A stretch of DNA of 12,716 nt from Hamiltosporidium magnivora (Eukaryota; Microsporidia; Dubosqiidae). Below the pieces are notes generated by a model. That model was not told the DNA's origin, made no database searches, and worked only from the letters and a program-made list of their open reading frames with translations. Within the stretch, counting starts at the first letter, position 1. Every line of letters starts with the position of its first letter. The stretch is taken from contig PITI01000422.1 of NCBI GenBank assembly GCA_004325065.1, positions 1 through 12,716 on the forward strand. The letters run 5' to 3'. Shown here piece by piece: positions 1 to 8,843 of this stretch. The translations under genes were made by a program, and so were the position numbers.

Positions 1-190
1 GTGATTGGTTTGAAATAAAAAAATATAACTTTAACAAACTTTAAATACTGTTCGTATAAATTTTGTTTTAAATTCTTTTAAATTAATTATCGTATTTCTT
101 TTTAATTATGCCTTTTTAGTTTAAATTTTAAATTATTAATTAAATTGTTCATTTCAAACCTTTTAATTTTAAATTCTAAAATCTTAATTT

Positions 191-457
191 ATTTTCTTAT
201 GATTTTATTTTAATTCTTTAATTCTTTATTTTTAATTATTTCAAAGCTTTTTATTTTCTTATGATTTTATTTTAATTCTTTAATTCTTTATTCTTAATTC
301 TTGCAAAGCTTTTTATTTTCTTATGATTTTATTTTAATTCTTTAATTCTTAATTTATTTTTAATTATTTCAAAGCTTTTTATTTTCTTACGATTTTATTT
401 TAATTCTTTAATTCTTAATTTTATTATCTTCAAATCTTTTTATTTTCTTATGATTTA
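191..457. repeat. Tandem repeat, five copies of a ~62-bp AT-rich unit
   Basis: The string ATTTTCTTATGATTT, with one C variant and one shortened variant, recurs at 191, 253, 315, 381 and 442, giving periods of 62, 62, 66 and 61 bp. Copies also share a TTTAATTCTTTAATTCTT core, and copies 1 to 4 end with a CAAAGCTTTTT-like junction that becomes CAAATCTTTTT before copy 5. Small indels separate the copies. There is no coding frame and no conserved spacer pattern, so this is a minisatellite and not a CRISPR array. Confidence 0.85.
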
Positions 458-1000
458 ATTTACTCAAATCATTTAAACTTAAATACTTTTCGAAATAAAA
501 TGTTTTTAGAAAAAACTTTCAAAAAGAAAGTCTTTGAACAATAAATTTGATTTATATTAAAGAATTATTTATTCTTTCTATTGTTTGAAAATTTCAAAAG
601 GAAACTAAAAAAAAATTGTAAAAATAAAAAATTCCTTAATATTTATTCATGTAAATTAACAGGAACCGAATTTAAAAAAATCAAGAAATATTATTTTTAT
701 TAAAAAAAATAAATATTTTTGTAATTAAATATACCGAAATATACATTTTTTCAGTAAAATTTTGAGAAACTTAAATTAAAAAAAAAACAATTTTTGTAAA
801 AAAAATCAAGAAATATTTAATTTAACATAAAAATCACAAAAATATTTAATTTAATTATTAAAATTGCTCTATAGTATTTTTTTTCTAAAAATGTAGAAGA
901 ATTTAATTAAAATTTTAATTTAATGATCCAAAATTACCAGAATTTATATTTTTCGACATTTTCTCAATTTATTTAATTAACTATTTTTATTTCTTAAAAC
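458..1000. other. AT-rich intergenic spacer upstream of the first gene
   Basis: This is mostly poly-A and poly-T tracts with no open frame worth calling. A 19-bp direct repeat, AAAAAAATCAAGAAATATT, occurs at 674-692 and again within 798-817. A related AAATATTTAATTTAA string occurs at about 811 and 839. I see no RNA gene here. Confidence 0.6.
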
Positions 1001-1027
1001 TATAAATAAGTTGCAAATTTCATACCC
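1001..1027 (+). promoter_or_regulatory. Microsporidian-type start signal: TATA-like, AAATTT and CCC before ATG
   Basis: TATAAATA lies at 1001-1008, AAATTT at 1015-1020 and CCC at 1025-1027, directly touching the ATG at 1028. A CCC-like motif just upstream of the start codon, sometimes with an AAATTT-like element, is an established feature of microsporidian genes. In sequence this poor in C, a CCC triplet exactly before the first ATG supports this start. TATA-like and AAATTT strings are common by chance in such AT-rich DNA, so the CCC carries most of the weight. Confidence 0.6.
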
Positions 1028-1447
1028 ATGCATTTCAAAACTCAAATGATTACATGTATATTCTGTTATCTCTCTCTTTTTACAAGTGTTATGTGTTCAA
1101 TTGATGAGGAAAAACCAGGATCTGAAAGTCAGGTATTACAAGTACCAGCAATTGAAGCTGATGGAAGGCAACCGTTGGAAGCAACTCAAGATACAGAAGC
1201 AGTCGAACCTAAAGAAGCAGTCGAATCTACAGAAGCAGTCAAAGCTTTAAATATTGAAGATCGTGAACAAGAAACTGAGAAAATACTTGACGAAGATAAC
1301 GAAAAAGAGAGTCAAGGAGAAGGAGTTGTAAGATCAGGAGAAATTAAAGATGAACTGGATAGATATGCAAATCCACAGGGTTATGATGTTGCAGAACATG
1401 GCGAAGCTAATGAAGGTCGTTCATCTCCCTGTGGTCCTGCTCTTTAA
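1028..1447 (+). CDS. Secreted acidic orphan protein, 139 aa
   Basis: I do not recognise this protein. Residues 1-23 look like a signal peptide: a short basic start (MHFK), a hydrophobic core around CIFCYLSLF, and a small-residue exit near VMC/S at 22-24. The mature part is hydrophilic and strongly acidic, with no membrane segment or GPI tail, and is probably disordered. Residues 56-73 form three six-residue repeats (TEAVEP, KEAVES, TEAVKA). Apart from the signal peptide the only Cys is near the C-terminus (SSPCGPAL). The start is supported by CCC immediately before the ATG. Base composition is clearly less AT-rich than the flanks, as expected for a real gene, and no intron is needed. A role as a secreted or host-exposed protein is inference from the signal peptide alone. 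No neighbour forms a unit with it. Confidence 0.75.
   Translation: MHFKTQMITCIFCYLSLFTSVMCSIDEEKPGSESQVLQVPAIEADGRQPLEATQDTEAVEPKEAVESTEAVKALNIEDREQETEKILDEDNEKESQGEGVVRSGEIKDELDRYANPQGYDVAEHGEANEGRSSPCGPAL
1193..1246 (+). repeat. Three 18-bp in-frame repeats inside the acidic protein gene
   Basis: Three adjacent 18-bp units encode TEAVEP, KEAVES and TEAVKA. Each contains GAAGCAGTC. DNA identity between units is high, which points to recent in-frame duplication and possible length variation between strains. Confidence 0.8.
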
Positions 1448-1450
1448 TTT

Positions 1451-1456
1451 ATTAAA
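1451..1456 (+). terminator. Possible polyadenylation signal ATTAAA after the stop codon
   Basis: ATTAAA begins 3 nt after the stop of the 139-aa gene. Microsporidian 3' ends are known to lie very close to the stop codon. In AT-rich DNA this hexamer is frequent by chance, so the call is tentative. Confidence 0.25.
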
Positions 1457-2580
1457 AGTATTATCTTATTCTATTAATATTCCAATTTCCTTTTCTTTGT
1501 TCAGCTCATAGTTCATAATTTATGTTTTTTATTTTCCTTAAATTTTATTATATTTTACCGTATTTTATCTAATAATTATATTAATTATAAAAAACAGTTT
1601 AGTAATTATTAGTATATTTTAGTATCTTCTAGTATGAATTTATAAAGAAATATTTTTCTAAAAACTATATTTAATAAAAATATTTTTTGTTAAAGATTAG
1701 TAAAAAAACGTATTAATCATTTATTTTGTTACTAAATTACTAGATGAGGTAATCTACATAGACTTATATGATATTGATAGATATGATATTCGGTAATAAG
1801 CTCTTTAATTGTTCACATATGAATATAAATCTACTTAAGTTTTAAATGAATATATCTTTTTACAGAATGTTTTAGTTTATATGAAAGAATAGAATAATGG
1901 GAAATTAAAAAGAATCGTTTTTATAAAAAAACTATTTATGAAATTTAAATACTTTTTATGGTTTGTTTTAAAGTCAAAGAGTACATAAGAATGTGAAATT
2001 AATAATTAAATAGAATTAAGAATTCATAATAAAACAAGAGATTTAAACTGAAATATTTTTGTAAAAGCTGTTAATTTAATCATAGTAAAACTGTATTCAT
2101 TTATTGTTGTATCTATAACTTACTATAGGGTGATTTTTGGCGTTTAAGACTAATAGAGAAACAGAAATTATGCAACTAACATAGATTAAAGCAGTTTACA
2201 TGTTACAGCTTCTCTTCCATCCTCCCGAAATTCACAAGAAAAAAGAGATAATAAAACTGCGCAAAAAGTATAGAATTAAGCGTTTGGGTAATAAATTGAA
2301 CAGTTTGGCATGAATAAACCAATAATGAAATGTATTATATATTCTTTCATATTCATTTACTTTTTTTAAATATTTTCAACTGTAAAAAAGTAGAAATGTA
2401 TGGTGTTATTTTTATCCATAGCTCACTCAAATAACAGTAATATTCTAAAATTTGTAAAATATAAAAGAATGAATAATCAATATAAAATAAAATTTAAATA
2501 AAGAAGAAAATCTTTTTTAAAGATATTGATTCGACTTATTATACTACTGTAAAATATTTTTTGCGCAATACTTTCAACAT
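1457..2580. other. AT-rich spacer with a less AT-rich patch
   Basis: No gene is called here. The part before about 2120 is simple AT-rich sequence. From about 2130 to 2330 the base mix is more complex, with an open + frame of 37 residues at 2200-2313 that is rich in Lys and Arg. I could not link it to a family. It may be the worn 5' part of the transposase remnant that follows, which is on the same strand. Confidence 0.4.
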
Positions 2581-2603
2581 TATTTATTTTAAAGAAAAAT
2601 AAA

Positions 2604-3154
2604 TTGCAACCAAAAGTTCAACGATGGTCAAATACCAGCATCGAAAACCGTTTTGAATTTCTTCTGATATATTTTTTTGTGGAAAAGCGCTTTCCAATAA
2701 TAACAAGATATTATGGAAAAATTCGATTTTGTTATTATGAACATCAGCTCTCTTGTCATATAAAAAATACTTGGTTATATTCCATATATGAAAAACGATT
2801 AAATTTATCGCGTTTCTCTGTATTAGTCTTGTACTTTCAGGTATTGCAGAGTTGCTATCTATTGCAGAAAAATGTTTGTTAATAGTCTTGAGTTCTCTGA
2901 ATATGTTTTTCTGACAATTCTTGATTTTGAAAATTTTTTTTGAGCCTTTTATAATTTTATCTATTGCTGTTGGGTTACATTGCTTATTCTACCTATTTTT
3001 TTAGTAAGTAATGGATAAAGTGAGTTTTGGATACGGCATTTATTGTCGTGATCCTACTGATGTCCTCATGTCCTATTGGACCCCTTCCTTAATTAATACT
3101 TGTTTTTTAAAGAAATTTCTACCAAATATAGGAATGGAAACACTATTAAAATAA
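2604..3154 (+). pseudogene. Decayed transposase, Merlin/IS1016-like (probable)
   Basis: Three broken + frames, read in order, resemble a Merlin (IS1016/IS1595-related) transposase. The first (2604-2882, open with no ATG at its head) carries a patch with Cys, then Cys, then SCHIKNTWLY followed by LNLSRFSVLVLYF. This looks like the family's Cys-containing N-terminal region plus its helix before the catalytic core. The second (about 2872-2943) reads FVNSLEFSEYVFLTIL, where the family has a helix-turn-helix ending in a W-x-x-F-C-R-E-V pattern. The third (3011-3154) reads DKVSFGYGIYCRDPTDVL, like the core stretch with consensus F-G-G-I-x-R-x-(S/T)-x-(D/x)-x-(F/L). The second catalytic Asp and the C-terminal third are not recognisable, and no terminal inverted repeats were found. 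The resemblance is from memory of the family pattern; chance similarity in AT-rich sequence remains possible. Confidence 0.42.
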
Positions 3155-4169
3155 GGGTTTTATAGAAAAGTTTATGATTTCTCTTGATAAAACGTTTTCT
3201 GGATATTTTAGAATAATTTTTTTTTTAAAGTTTAAAATTTGAATACAAAATGAAATAAAAGCAATAAATGAATCAAATATCTATTTTCTTAAATACCCAT
3301 TTTTGAGTCATCACTACTGTTTTTTATTGTAACCATGTTGTCATTTGGAATTTCCATCATAGAAAAATAGTTTTTTTCTTAAGACGTTTAATATTTCTTT
3401 TTCCTCAAGACAATCTTTTACTCATTTTATAGGTCGTTTGGTTATTTTCTACTTTTAAAAAACCACTTATTTGCTTTTTCTCTTTTTTTTTTACATTTAC
3501 TTTTCTTTGAAATAAAGAGGTTTAAGTTCGAATTAAAGAGAAATCAATAATACATATAAAGATACTATAAAATAGGGTTCATATCTGCTCAAACGTTTAC
3601 TATGGATGTGAACTATCTTTTTATAGCTGTTTTCCATGAATTTTGCTTTTTCTTCTTTAAAAAAATCTTTTTAAAACTCAAGTAAGAAAATTTGGATAAA
3701 AAGAGGAGAAAAAAGGAATAGATAACAAAGATAAGTAAAAAACAAACCTTAACATATGTATTCGTACTATACAAGAAAGTTTTAAGGATTTGCTTCATCA
3801 TTTTTTTGAAAGAATTTCTATAAATAAAGTTGGACTGGTAGATTACGAAATTTATTTTGTAATTTTTTAGAATTTTTTAGAATTTTTTAGAATTTTTTAG
3901 AATTTTTTAGAATTTTTTAGAATTTTTGATAAAATATATGTCACGCTCAGTTTGTTTTTCTTGGTCATATGAATAACGACAAAAGCACATGGGCAGTTTG
4001 ATAATTTTATTTTTAAAAAAAAAACAAAAAAAAGAGGATATACTATTAAAGTAAAAAAGTACCAAAAATATTTATGTATGACGAAAAAATATGTCCAATC
4101 CAAGAGTTTTTAGTTATTAAAGCGGCTTCCTATTTGGTGTATTTCGAGTTACATAGCCTTTTTTCATTT
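3155..4169. other. AT-rich spacer containing the 10-bp array
   Basis: This is T- and A-rich sequence with no convincing gene. Two open stretches on the minus strand (3613-3801 and 3897-4103) translate to low-complexity Phe/Leu/Lys strings and look like by-products of poly-T and poly-A runs. The only distinct structure is the 10-bp tandem array at 3861-3927. Confidence 0.55.
3861..3927. repeat. Perfect 10-bp tandem repeat with phased A/T tracts
   Basis: Six exact copies of AATTTTTTAG fill 3861-3920, followed by a seven-base partial copy. Each unit has an uninterrupted AATTTTTT tract with no internal TpA step. The 10-bp spacing is close to one helical turn, so the tracts are in phase and the segment should be intrinsically curved. 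It lies between the transposase remnant and the end of the integrase remnant. Confidence 0.95.
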
Positions 4170-5743
4170 ACGAATCTAGCCATTTTCAGATTTGCCTCTA
4201 AATTAGCAGCAACATCGAATATTTCCTTGGAACTAGGCTTAGATACCATTCTTACACATCATCTTATATACATAGTGCAAGCAAGAATTTATTCGGCTCT
4301 TATAAACCTTTCCTTGCATATTGTAAATTGATTTTTCGCATAAATTAGATTGGAGATTCTAATTTTCGTTTCAAATTTATATAGACTAGCATTTTTATTC
4401 TAGGAATCAATGTCATAATGTTTTTTGCATCAGTGCGATCTATGTCAATCTCTGAGATTCGGACTCTAACAGTGCCCCTCTTTTTAGCTGCGATGTATTT
4501 TTAATATGAGATTTTAATCATTTTCTCAGCTCTTTTGTTGAGATTTCATGCTGAAATCTTCTTAATTTTTAATATATGTTGTTTTTTTCAGATAAAAATT
4601 CACTGAAATTATCATTTTCTCCTTTTTCACGTTTTTATTAAAAAACAGAGATTAAAAATCAGATGGCTCTAATACATTTCATTCTTTTTGTTCTGAAAAT
4701 CAGAGCAAGATATTGATCACGAAGTTGAATACTTTAACATAATTATCAATAGACAATATTTCCTCCCTTTTATTTTTACTTGTTGTTATGTTGACTTGTT
4801 TTCTTTTAATGCATCTTCTTCTTCATATCGCAAAATGAAATGATCCATTGATATGATCTTCAATTCGTCTTAGGAAATAAAATTAACAAGAAATTTCATT
4901 CAAAAGAAAGCCGTTCAACTATTTTTTTAACTTTTATAAACAAGACATCATACGAGTACAGTGTATTCCATAGTGATGAGCACTTCTCTCATATTGTGAA
5001 TAACGTAGAATTCTAGAATTTTTTTTGTTGTTGTCTCCTATTAGGTATAAACCACAACTTCTACATATTTATTTTTACTCTCTACTTACCCTGACTTTTT
5101 AAAAGGCTAAATTTCATTAACATCTGTAATTTGGTCAAACTCAACACATTTTTTCGATATTATTTTTAGAAATTTCTCTGGCTTAATCACTTTGCAAAAT
5201 AAATGATGCTTTTCAAATTGTATAAATATTAAAAACAACAAGCTACCATTACCACACTTTGATTTTAAAAAATCTAATTGAAAATTTAGTGAAATGATCC
5301 TGAGATACAAGTATAAATTTATATTGATCCTTTGGTTGCATTGCATATCAATTAAATCGACTTGACATAAAAATTTTTTGCTTTTACTTAGTTTCGGACT
5401 TAATACAAACTTTTTTTTACTACAATGCATACATAATTAAGATTCATTGCTATAATTTATCTTGTAAAGTTTAATTACTTTAAATTTATCATTATTTGAA
5501 TACGAATTCGACCACAAAGACCAGTTCCAATATGTTCATGTAAAATTGGCATTTTTCTTTTTGATATGTTCAAAACTGAAAATTCTCTTTATCATTTTCT
5601 ATAGGAACTATTAGATTTTCTTTTTCTACGCAAGTTATCCCATGACTTACGTAAACGCTTATAATCCTCAGATTTTTTCCTACTAGTTTGTTTTTAAATG
5701 CTTTAATTTTTTCTATTAACCACAAGTTTTTTTGTTAGAATTC
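4170..5743 (-). pseudogene. Decayed integrase of the KRBA2-like type (retroviral-type integrase fold)
   Basis: Reading the minus strand across several frameshifts and stops, landmarks appear in the order of KRAB-A domain-containing protein 2-like integrases (~500 aa). They are: EKIKAF near 5700-5730; KSEDYKRLRK near 5670; HEHIGTGLCGR at 5509-5540, like the H-x-x-x-T-G-H-G-G-R zinc-binding segment; YVCIVVKKS near 5430; QVDLIDMQ at 5341-5364, the first DDE aspartate region; SQG at 5088-5096; HHYGIHCT near 4960; GTVRVRISEIDIDRTDA near 4420-4476, the post-catalytic domain; CKERFIRAE near 4310; and CVRMVSKPSSKE near 4230. The Asp-Asn-Gly stretch and the catalytic Glu after SQG are lost. About 150 bp between roughly 4500 and 4660 does not align and may be an insertion. 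The total length fits a once-complete single-ORF element. No flanking repeats were found. Confidence 0.75.
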
Positions 5744-6577
5744 ATGTATTCTGACCCTTAAATAAACACAATTTCTTCATTTGTGTTTCGAACCGATTTT
5801 TCATATTATTTATATCAGGTAACTCAGTTTTTATGTTTGGTCTTTTAGAAATATAACTAATAACACTTAATAAGAAAAAACTAAGACCAATCTTTAATTT
5901 TTGAAGCTTAGGATATTATAAAGATAAACCGGAAAACATTGCTGATTTATCAAAGCAATCGCACATACGATTATTGTTAAATTGCTCTCAATTTGCTATA
6001 GTGATATAAAAACTGTAAAAGTATTGTATGACTAACAGTGTTGAAATTATCTTAGTTTTTTTAAAACGCACCATAGCATAGATATAAAAAAATATTTAAA
6101 ATTGCACATACATTAATGGGCCTCTATTTTTTGAATATCAAGTCAAAACTTACAAAATACCCAAATCAGGTAACGTATCTTAGGGTTTTAACATCCTTCA
6201 CATTATTATGATTTTTGATTTTTACAAAATATATATTATATAGTCGCTTCCGCGCTAAATTAAACCGCTAAAGCAAATAGTGCAATAAGTAATTGAGAAT
6301 ATTATTTTTTTTCTACAAAGCCCGCGATAAATCATTTCTTTTTTCTGATTTTAATCATTATCTCACTTATTATTTTTTAAATTTTATATTTTGTATTTCT
6401 TTATGAATGTTTCTATACCTAACCGTATTATCAAAGAGATTTCCTTAAGCACCCGAAAAAAAATTCTCTTCAGAATAATAATTAAAAGAAAACATAACCT
6501 TTTCTCCTTCTGAGAACCCCATGCTGTTTTATAATAAAGTAGCTATCTTTTAAATAAGACATTAAACAACTCTTGCA
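5744..6577. other. AT-rich spacer between two element remnants
   Basis: I see no gene or RNA. Small patches have a fuller base mix (about 6120-6180 and 6240-6330). A 36-codon + open frame at 6403-6513 (MNVSIPNRIIKEIS...) has no recognised relatives and no upstream CCC. This could be worn 5' or 3' flank of the neighbouring elements. Confidence 0.45.
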
Positions 6578-6616
6578 GTAGATAGATATTTAGGACAGTA
6601 AATCGATCGATCCTAC
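6578..6616 (-). other. Possible imperfect hairpin at the 3' end of the LINE
   Basis: GTAGATAGATATTT at 6578-6591 and AAATCGATCGATCCTAC at 6600-6616 are imperfect inverted copies around a short loop. The segment overlaps the last stop codon of the LINE reading (6613-6615) and lies where an element's 3' stem-loop or short-repeat tail would be expected. The pairing has gaps and may be chance. Confidence 0.25.
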
Positions 6617-7338
6617 GAAAATATCCGTTTCGACACCAAAAAACCAGAATACCTAACTAACTCTGCGGCGCCACAACCTCGAAGAGCTCGTGCTTTCTTA
6701 ATGATTCTCCTTTGTTCTGCTCTATCGTGCACCAGGGTTTTTATTGCAATACATTGTGTTTCTTTAGATTTTTTCAGCCTCATATAGCCATCTTTTTCTC
6801 GATCTATCTTGCCTTATCTCACCTTCGGGTGCGGATCTGAGCATTTTTCTAACCACTTTTCCCGTAGATATTCTTTCTACATTCCTTAGCCATCTAAGTC
6901 TTCTCTGTTTCATAATAGTGACTAAATTTGTTCCTTAATAGAGCTTGTATATTTCTAGATTTGCTTCAATCATACACTTGTTTATTGTATACACTTGATC
7001 GTATCTTCTTCTCATTATCTTTCTTTCCCATATTTCTAGCAGTATTTATCTCTTTTTATCATAATCACTGTTTCGGAAGTTTAAAATACAACAGATCTTA
7101 TAATCGTCTTATATATTTTTCTTTTCGGATTTCGATTTAACAAGTTTGACTTCAATAAGCGTTGCAGAGCAAACCCGGCCTTGCCGCTTGCTTTTATTCT
7201 TTCTTTAATCTCGAGAGCATTTATGTTATTTTCGTTCAGAAGGGATTCTTGGTATTTGAAGCTTAATACTCTTTCAAATATATATGGATCAATTTTTAAC
7301 GATTTCCTTGTGTATTCATAGATTGAAGACATGACCAT
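6613..7338 (-). pseudogene. LINE fragment: RT thumb and C-terminal region
   Basis: An open frame at 7081-7338 reads through ENNINALEIKERIKASG and LLKSNLLNRNPKRKIYKTII, the segment after the RT active site. A shifted frame then gives IWERKIMRRRYDQVY (near 7000) and MKQRRLRWLRNVERIS (near 6890), followed by RSRKRWLYEAEKI (near 6790). The last frame carries DRAEQRRIIKKARALRGCG and ends at a stop at 6613-6615. R-L-R-W-x-x-H/N-V-E-R-M/I followed by a basic R-K-R-W-L segment is the hallmark of the C-terminus in these arthropod-type LINE proteins. Two or three frameshifts and a few stops break it. This is the least decayed and least AT-rich part of the element. Confidence 0.85.
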
Positions 7339-7339
7339 A

Positions 7340-8133
7340 TATTTGTGTTGCTATAATTTGTTTTCATTAGGTTTTCCGGATACCGCTGCTATTATTCTTA
7401 AAGTTGATTCTATATCTTCTTGTTTTATTCCCACGATAGCCAGATCATCTGCAAATGCTATGTATAATGCGATTCCATTTAATATTGTGCTATCAGATTT
7501 CTTCGCCAACTTTCGGACATTCTCTCTAGTATTAGATTATACAATATAAAAGATAATGTAGCCCCTTATCTTGGTCCCATATTACCGCTAAAATCACTAG
7601 ATATATTACATCTTAAAAATAATATTCCTTTTGTTCGCATCAATGTAAATTTAATTAAAAGAATAATTTAATAGGAATTTTTAAAATTTCTGGTATTCTA
7701 TACAAAATTTTCGATCAATGCTGTCATAAGCTTGCTTTTAGTCTGCAAAAAGATGATGTGTTGTGAATTGTGTTCATTGAAATTTAAGGCATCATTCTCA
7801 TAGAAAATATTTGATTAGATGCGAATCGGTCTCTTGTGGATTTAAATTAGTAATTTTCACGCGGGCATTCTGCGTATCGTTCTAATCTTTTTTAAATCAT
7901 ATCTGTGAGAATTTTGAGACAATATTTCAGAAGAGATATTCTCGTATAGTGAACCCAGTGTGTTTTAAATTATATTTTTATGAATAGTAAGTATGCAACG
8001 CAAATTTTATTAAATAGGTATTTTTCCCTAGATCTATTTTTCTTTGATAAGGTTATGGATGTGTTTTGATATTAATGTTCTCCCCATTTAAAGTTCGGCC
8101 GTGGCTTGTCTTGATCAAGCGCCTTATAGTTCT
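7340..8133 (-). pseudogene. LINE fragment: reverse transcriptase fingers and palm
   Basis: The catalytic landmarks are present. HHLFAD-stop-KQAYDSIDR (about 7710-7760) is RT block A, with its Asp at 7741-7743 kept and a stop replacing the next residue. GPR-stop-GATLSFILYNLILE (about 7525-7577) is block B. AFADDLAIVG, with FADD at 7444-7455, is block C holding the two catalytic Asp. PNENK and KYMVMS follow, as in relatives. The fingers region (7770-8133) is badly worn, with only a weak trace near 7850-7900. Several stops and at least one frameshift separate the blocks. Confidence 0.85.
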
Positions 8134-8718
8134 TTAAAATATTATGGCATCAGTTTTTTCTCCCAGTGTTACTCGGGAATATTTGTTTCCCCTATCTGTA
8201 ATAAAATAATTATTTTCTTCAATAAGTTTCTCTTTTGATATATTGTCTGCTTCATATTTCATTTTAGAATTAAGATTTTTGCAAAATTTTTGGCTCATCT
8301 TGTTAGAACTTTTTTTTGATTCGTAAGCAAAAATGCGTCGGTACTTTCGCTCGTCATATTTCAGGGCTTGAAACTTCTGCTCTCGTTCTTTATATTTTCT
8401 ATCCATTTTGTTTAATGCCATTTTTTCTATTTTTATTATCTTATATGCTTATCTTACTCTTTTCTTCTTTGTTATGATATTTAATACTTTGATCTTTGCT
8501 CGGCTGAACTCTTGCACGATGTTTTGAGTTTCTTCTCTTAGCGCCTTAAATCTGACGAAATTTCGATCCCTGATTACACCCACGTATTCTTGATCATACC
8601 AGGTGTCTTGCTTTTTGTATTTCTATTATCCCAGTACTACATCCGCTGCCTGTTTAATTGATTCTTTAATGCGATTCCAATATTTATATACCTTATTCTG
8701 TAATTCGCATGTATCTTC
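8134..8718 (-). pseudogene. LINE fragment: linker between endonuclease and reverse transcriptase
   Basis: One frame stays readable for nearly 600 bp with only three stops (adjacent TAA and TAG near 8625, and one TAA near 8450). It reads KYWNRIKESIKQAADVVLG, then DTWYDQEYVGVIRDRN, then FKALREETQNIVQEFSRAK, and continues into an intact 95-residue stretch (8134-8421) rich in Lys and Arg. A W-(Y/F)-D-x-E-C/Y-x-x-x-I-x-x-R-N pattern and a basic coiled linker at this place are typical of RTE-like polyproteins. The 95-residue piece begins with ATG by chance and should not be called a separate gene. Confidence 0.8.
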
Positions 8719-8843
8719 GCTTAAAAAGTTATACTTTATATCGGCAAAGTTTTTCGGATTTTGATGTCTTGAATTATTCGCAAACTTTCTTTAAGATTTT
8801 GGATTCGTGATTGGTTTATGTTTCACGTGCGCTTTTTTTTATT

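Noticed and set aside
191..457. CRISPR-like array
   Set aside because: Copies are contiguous with no unique spacers, and the context is eukaryotic.
2604..2882. 92-codon plus-strand frame as an intact gene
   Set aside because: It opens with TTG, has no ATG or CCC upstream, and is better explained as a transposase fragment continued in other frames.
3613..3801. 62-codon minus-strand open frame rich in Phe, Leu and Lys
   Set aside because: It arises from poly-T and poly-A runs, with no start signal and no conserved pattern.
3897..4103. 68-codon minus-strand open frame
   Set aside because: It has low-complexity composition, overlaps the 10-bp array and runs toward the end of the integrase remnant; nothing supports a gene.
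4074..4331. 85-codon plus-strand open frame
   Set aside because: It is the antisense of the C-terminal part of the integrase remnant, whose minus-strand frames match a family pattern better.
5107..5430. 107-codon minus-strand frame as an intact gene
   Set aside because: It is only one readable stretch of the frameshifted integrase; its ATG is fortuitous and the flanking frames continue the same protein.
5780..5800. TTCGAACC, like part of a tRNA T-arm
   Set aside because: No matching acceptor, D-arm or anticodon stems could be found on either strand.
6403..6513. 36-codon plus-strand open frame
   Set aside because: It is too short, with no start signal, no recognised motif and no conserved context.
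6928..7549. Plus-strand open frames at 6928-7140 and 7331-7549
   Set aside because: Both are antisense shadows of the LINE reverse transcriptase and C-terminal coding sequence.
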